NCBI GenBank assembly: GCA_900321775.1
Contig: ONXE01000101.1
Coordinates: forward strand, 1-7,278
From: an uncultured Bacteroidales bacterium
Lineage (GTDB): Bacteria; Bacteroidota; Bacteroidia; Bacteroidales; Paludibacteraceae
Reading direction: 5' to 3'
DNA: 7,278 bases
Under the pieces are notes generated by a model. That model did no database searches. It saw only the letters and a program-made list of their open reading frames with translations, and was not told the origin of the DNA. Of this stretch, positions 5,988 to 7,278 are shown piece by piece (the stretch's first letter is position 1; the number at the start of each line of letters is the position of its first letter). Made by a program: the position numbers and the translations under genes.

Positions 5988-6001
5988 TTTTTTGCAAAAA
6001 A
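5988..6001. promoter_or_regulatory. Palindrome TTTTTTGCAAAAAA upstream of the tonB promoter
   Basis: This is a perfect 14-bp palindrome of T and A tracts, ending 11 bases before the tonB -33 box. It could act as an UP-like element or bend the DNA. It is too A/T-rich for a regulator site to be claimed on sequence alone. Confidence 0.35.
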
Positions 6002-6012
6002 TAGCCAATATA

Positions 6013-6044
6013 TTTGCAAGATTGAGAAAAAAGTTGTAAATTTG
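6013..6044 (+). promoter_or_regulatory. tonB promoter
   Basis: TTTG (6013-6016), a 20-base spacer and TAAATTTG (6037-6044) match the Bacteroidota consensus fully. Transcription should begin near 6049, giving an A-rich leader of about 35 bases before the ATG at 6085, normal for efficient starts in this phylum. Confidence 0.88.
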
Positions 6045-6084
6045 CAGTCGCATTGTGCAACGAACATATCAAAAAAACACTATA

Positions 6085-6765
6085 ATGGAACTGAAAAAGT
6101 CTAAAGAAGCGAGCTTGGAAAACAAGAAGTTGACATACCTCTTGTTCGGCTTTGTGTTCGTCCTGAGTGCATGTTTTGTAGCGCTTGAATGGACGGAGAA
6201 ACAGGTGAAAGTGTATGACGCCCCAGACGAGGAGTTTGTTTTCGAGGAGGAGTTGGATATCCAGCAGACCAGTCAGGAAACGCCTCCCCCTCCCCCACCA
6301 GCCCCTGTTCAGGAGATTGAAGTGCTGAACGTAGTAGAAGATGAGGTTCAGACCGAACGTATTGAGATCAACACCGAGGATAACAACGAGGTGGTAGAGA
6401 TCAAGGCGCCGGTTGAGCAGGTTGTAGAGGAGGAAGAAACCGAGGAGGAAATCTTCATGGTTGTAGAGACCATGCCTGAGTTCCCGGGCGGCCAAGCAGA
6501 GCTCTTCAAGTACCTGAGCGAGAACGTTAAGTATCCTGTTATCGCACAGGAGAACGGAATCCAGGGTCGTGTTATCTGCCAGTTCGTGGTGAACAAAGAC
6601 GGTTCTATCGTGGACGTTGAGGTTGTTCGCTCGGGTGGTGATGCATCGCTGGACAAGGAGGCCGTACGTGTCATCAAGTCTATGCCGAAATGGAAACCCG
6701 GTAAACAGCGCGGTAAGGCCGTACGTGTTAAGTATACGGTTCCGGTTAATTTCAAACTGCAATAA
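6085..6765 (+). CDS. Energy transducer TonB-family protein
   Basis: This 226-residue protein transmits inner-membrane proton-motive force to TonB-dependent outer-membrane receptors. A short cytoplasmic N-terminus with LENKK (11-15) leads into one membrane helix (about 17-35). A periplasmic linker follows, with a PPPPPPAP stretch (67-74) and then a very acidic section rich in Glu and Val (about 77-125). The C-terminal TonB domain (about 137-225) has PEFPGG (131-136), YP (150-151), IQGRV (159-163), VNKDGSI (169-175) and the ending VNFKLQ. The ATG at 6085 is preferred over an upstream GTG at 6055 because it follows the A-rich leader and gives the family's N-terminus. It probably works with ExbB and ExbD encoded elsewhere. 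It has its own promoter and terminator, so it is probably monocistronic. The genome may have several TonB paralogues, so no symbol is given. Confidence 0.93.
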   Translation: MELKKSKEASLENKKLTYLLFGFVFVLSACFVALEWTEKQVKVYDAPDEEFVFEEELDIQQTSQETPPPPPPAPVQEIEVLNVVEDEVQTERIEINTEDNNEVVEIKAPVEQVVEEEETEEEIFMVVETMPEFPGGQAELFKYLSENVKYPVIAQENGIQGRVICQFVVNKDGSIVDVEVVRSGGDASLDKEAVRVIKSMPKWKPGKQRGKAVRVKYTVPVNFKLQ

Positions 6766-6776
6766 ACGACAACAGG

Positions 6777-6807
6777 AAGGCTTCGCTTAGGTGAAGCCTT
6801 TCTTTTC
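6777..6807 (+). terminator. Intrinsic terminator after tonB
   Basis: AAGGCTTCGC (6777-6786) pairs with GTGAAGCCTT (6791-6800) around a TTAG loop, with one G-U wobble. TCTTTTC follows directly. It begins 12 bases after the tonB stop codon. Confidence 0.88.
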
Positions 6808-6830
6808 TACCCGTAGCCTGCCAGCCACTC

Positions 6831-6885
6831 TGATAGGGTGCTGATAGGGTGCTGATAGGGAACTGATAGGGTGCTGATAGGGTGA
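6831..6885 (+). repeat. Five 11-bp tandem repeats (TGATAGGGTGC)
   Basis: Units start at 6831, 6842, 6853, 6864 and 6875. The first, second and fourth are identical. The third ends GGGAAC in place of GGGTGC, and the fifth ends in GA. The array lies between the tonB terminator and the serine hydrolase gene, outside any gene. An 11-bp period places each copy on nearly the same DNA face. Confidence 0.9.
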
Positions 6886-6997
6886 AGCTGCAACCGGCCG
6901 CTTTAGCGGATAGACTCGGGGCAGCGATTCAAGCCGACAAGTAGGCAGGCTTGGTAGAACTCCTTATACAAGCTGACAAGACAAGGACACAACCAAT
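6886..6997 (+). other. Upstream region of the serine hydrolase gene
   Basis: No TAnnTTTG promoter is found between the tonB terminator and the ATG at 6998, so the promoter of this gene is unrecognised. A small hairpin, CCGCT-TT-AGCGG, lies at 6898-6909. A weak Shine-Dalgarno-like AAGGA (6983-6987) is 10 bases before the ATG, in an A/C-rich leader. Confidence 0.4.
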
Positions 6998-7278
6998 ATG
7001 AAGAGAGTAGTTTATTTGATTACAGTAGGCGCGATGCTGCTGATGAGTGCTTGCGCCAAACAATCCACGGAGGCGTTTTATCCTGAGCGTCTGGCTTATG
7101 TGGACAGTGCGTACAACACGTACGTGAACAACGGCTATATGCCACAATGCGTGGCGATGGTATTAAAAGACGGCGAAGTGGCCTATCTGAAGGCCTTCGG
7201 TTATCGCGACATCGAGAAGCAGATTCCCTGCGAGACGACGGATATTTTCCGCATGGCGTCGCAAACCAAAGCCATCAT
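6998..7278 (+). CDS. Lipoprotein serine hydrolase, beta-lactamase family (partial)
   Basis: The first 93 codons of a longer gene are visible; the right edge cuts it. Residues 1-18 form a lipoprotein signal with lipobox MSAC, giving lipidated Cys19. After a short spacer the mature part reads as the start of a class C beta-lactamase/penicillin-binding-like domain: PQCVAMVLKDGEVAYLKAFG (49-68), then DIEKQIP and the active-site SxxK motif, Ser88-Gln-Thr-Lys91, in FRMASQTKAI. Family members include esterases, D-amino acid peptidases and beta-lactamases. The SxxK supports an active serine enzyme but not a particular substrate. The Tyr-x-Asn and later motifs lie outside the window. It would sit in the periplasm or at the surface. 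It is a separate unit from tonB, because a terminator lies between them. Confidence 0.88.
   Translation, partial: MKRVVYLITVGAMLLMSACAKQSTEAFYPERLAYVDSAYNTYVNNGYMPQCVAMVLKDGEVAYLKAFGYRDIEKQIPCETTDIFRMASQTKAI

Noticed and set aside
5924..6067. 48-residue N-terminal extension of the flippase
   Set aside because: It would cover the flippase -7 box and the tonB promoter, and its translation is low-complexity. The family's N-terminus fits MRKSDN at 5923.
6055..6084. GTG start adding 10 residues to TonB
   Set aside because: It lies only about six bases after the predicted transcription start, and the added residues do not resemble the family. The ATG at 6085 has a typical A-rich leader.
6160..6174. 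Lipobox-like LSAC in the TonB N-terminus
   Set aside because: It lies inside the single membrane helix of a TonB-type anchor. The family is membrane-anchored, not lipidated.
6831..6885. CRISPR array
   Set aside because: The units are 11 bp and directly adjoining, with no spacers and no cas genes.

Overview
The window looks like chromosomal DNA from a member of the Bacteroidales (phylum Bacteroidota). Three promoters carry the Bacteroides-type elements TTTG, a 20-base spacer and TAnnTTTG. Translation starts show little Shine-Dalgarno signal. The protein families fit too: a Bacteroidota-type TonB beginning with a LENKK motif and a membrane helix, a lipid-anchored NagZ-like GH3 enzyme, and DWW-type FemAB/GNAT-like proteins. 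No genus can be named from the sequence alone.

Layout. Bases 1-381 have no gene. They hold a leftward promoter for a gene outside the window, a nonamer repeat block, two GC-rich dyads and the rightward promoter of the first operon. Bases 382-4670 are a tight rightward operon: a GH3 beta-N-acetylhexosaminidase-like lipoprotein, two tandem and diverged FemAB/GNAT-like transferases, and a GT4 glycosyltransferase. The last three genes are joined by 4-base overlaps (TTGA, then ATGA). Bases 4649-5923 encode, leftward, an oligosaccharide flippase (Wzx-like, MOP superfamily). It converges on the glycosyltransferase, and the two 3' ends overlap by 22 bases inside a near-palindrome. A divergent A/T-rich promoter region (5924-6084) separates the flippase from a rightward tonB-like gene (6085-6765), which ends at a good intrinsic terminator. 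Then come five copies of an 11-bp tandem repeat and the start of a lipoprotein serine hydrolase (SxxK, beta-lactamase fold), cut by the right edge.

How the genes may work together (inference). GT4 enzyme, FemAB/GNAT-like transferases and flippase together suggest assembly, decoration and export of a cell-envelope glycan. The GH3 lipoprotein would act on N-acetylhexosaminides outside the cytoplasm. TonB powers outer-membrane transport and is probably a separate transcription unit.

Most of the window is ordinary envelope-biogenesis DNA. The points most worth checking are a dyad element placed at exactly the same distance upstream of two promoters, the palindromic shared gene end, the diverged transferase pair with its coupled TTG start, and the 9-bp and 11-bp intergenic repeat arrays. 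I found no RNA gene, CRISPR array, insertion sequence or clearly new system.
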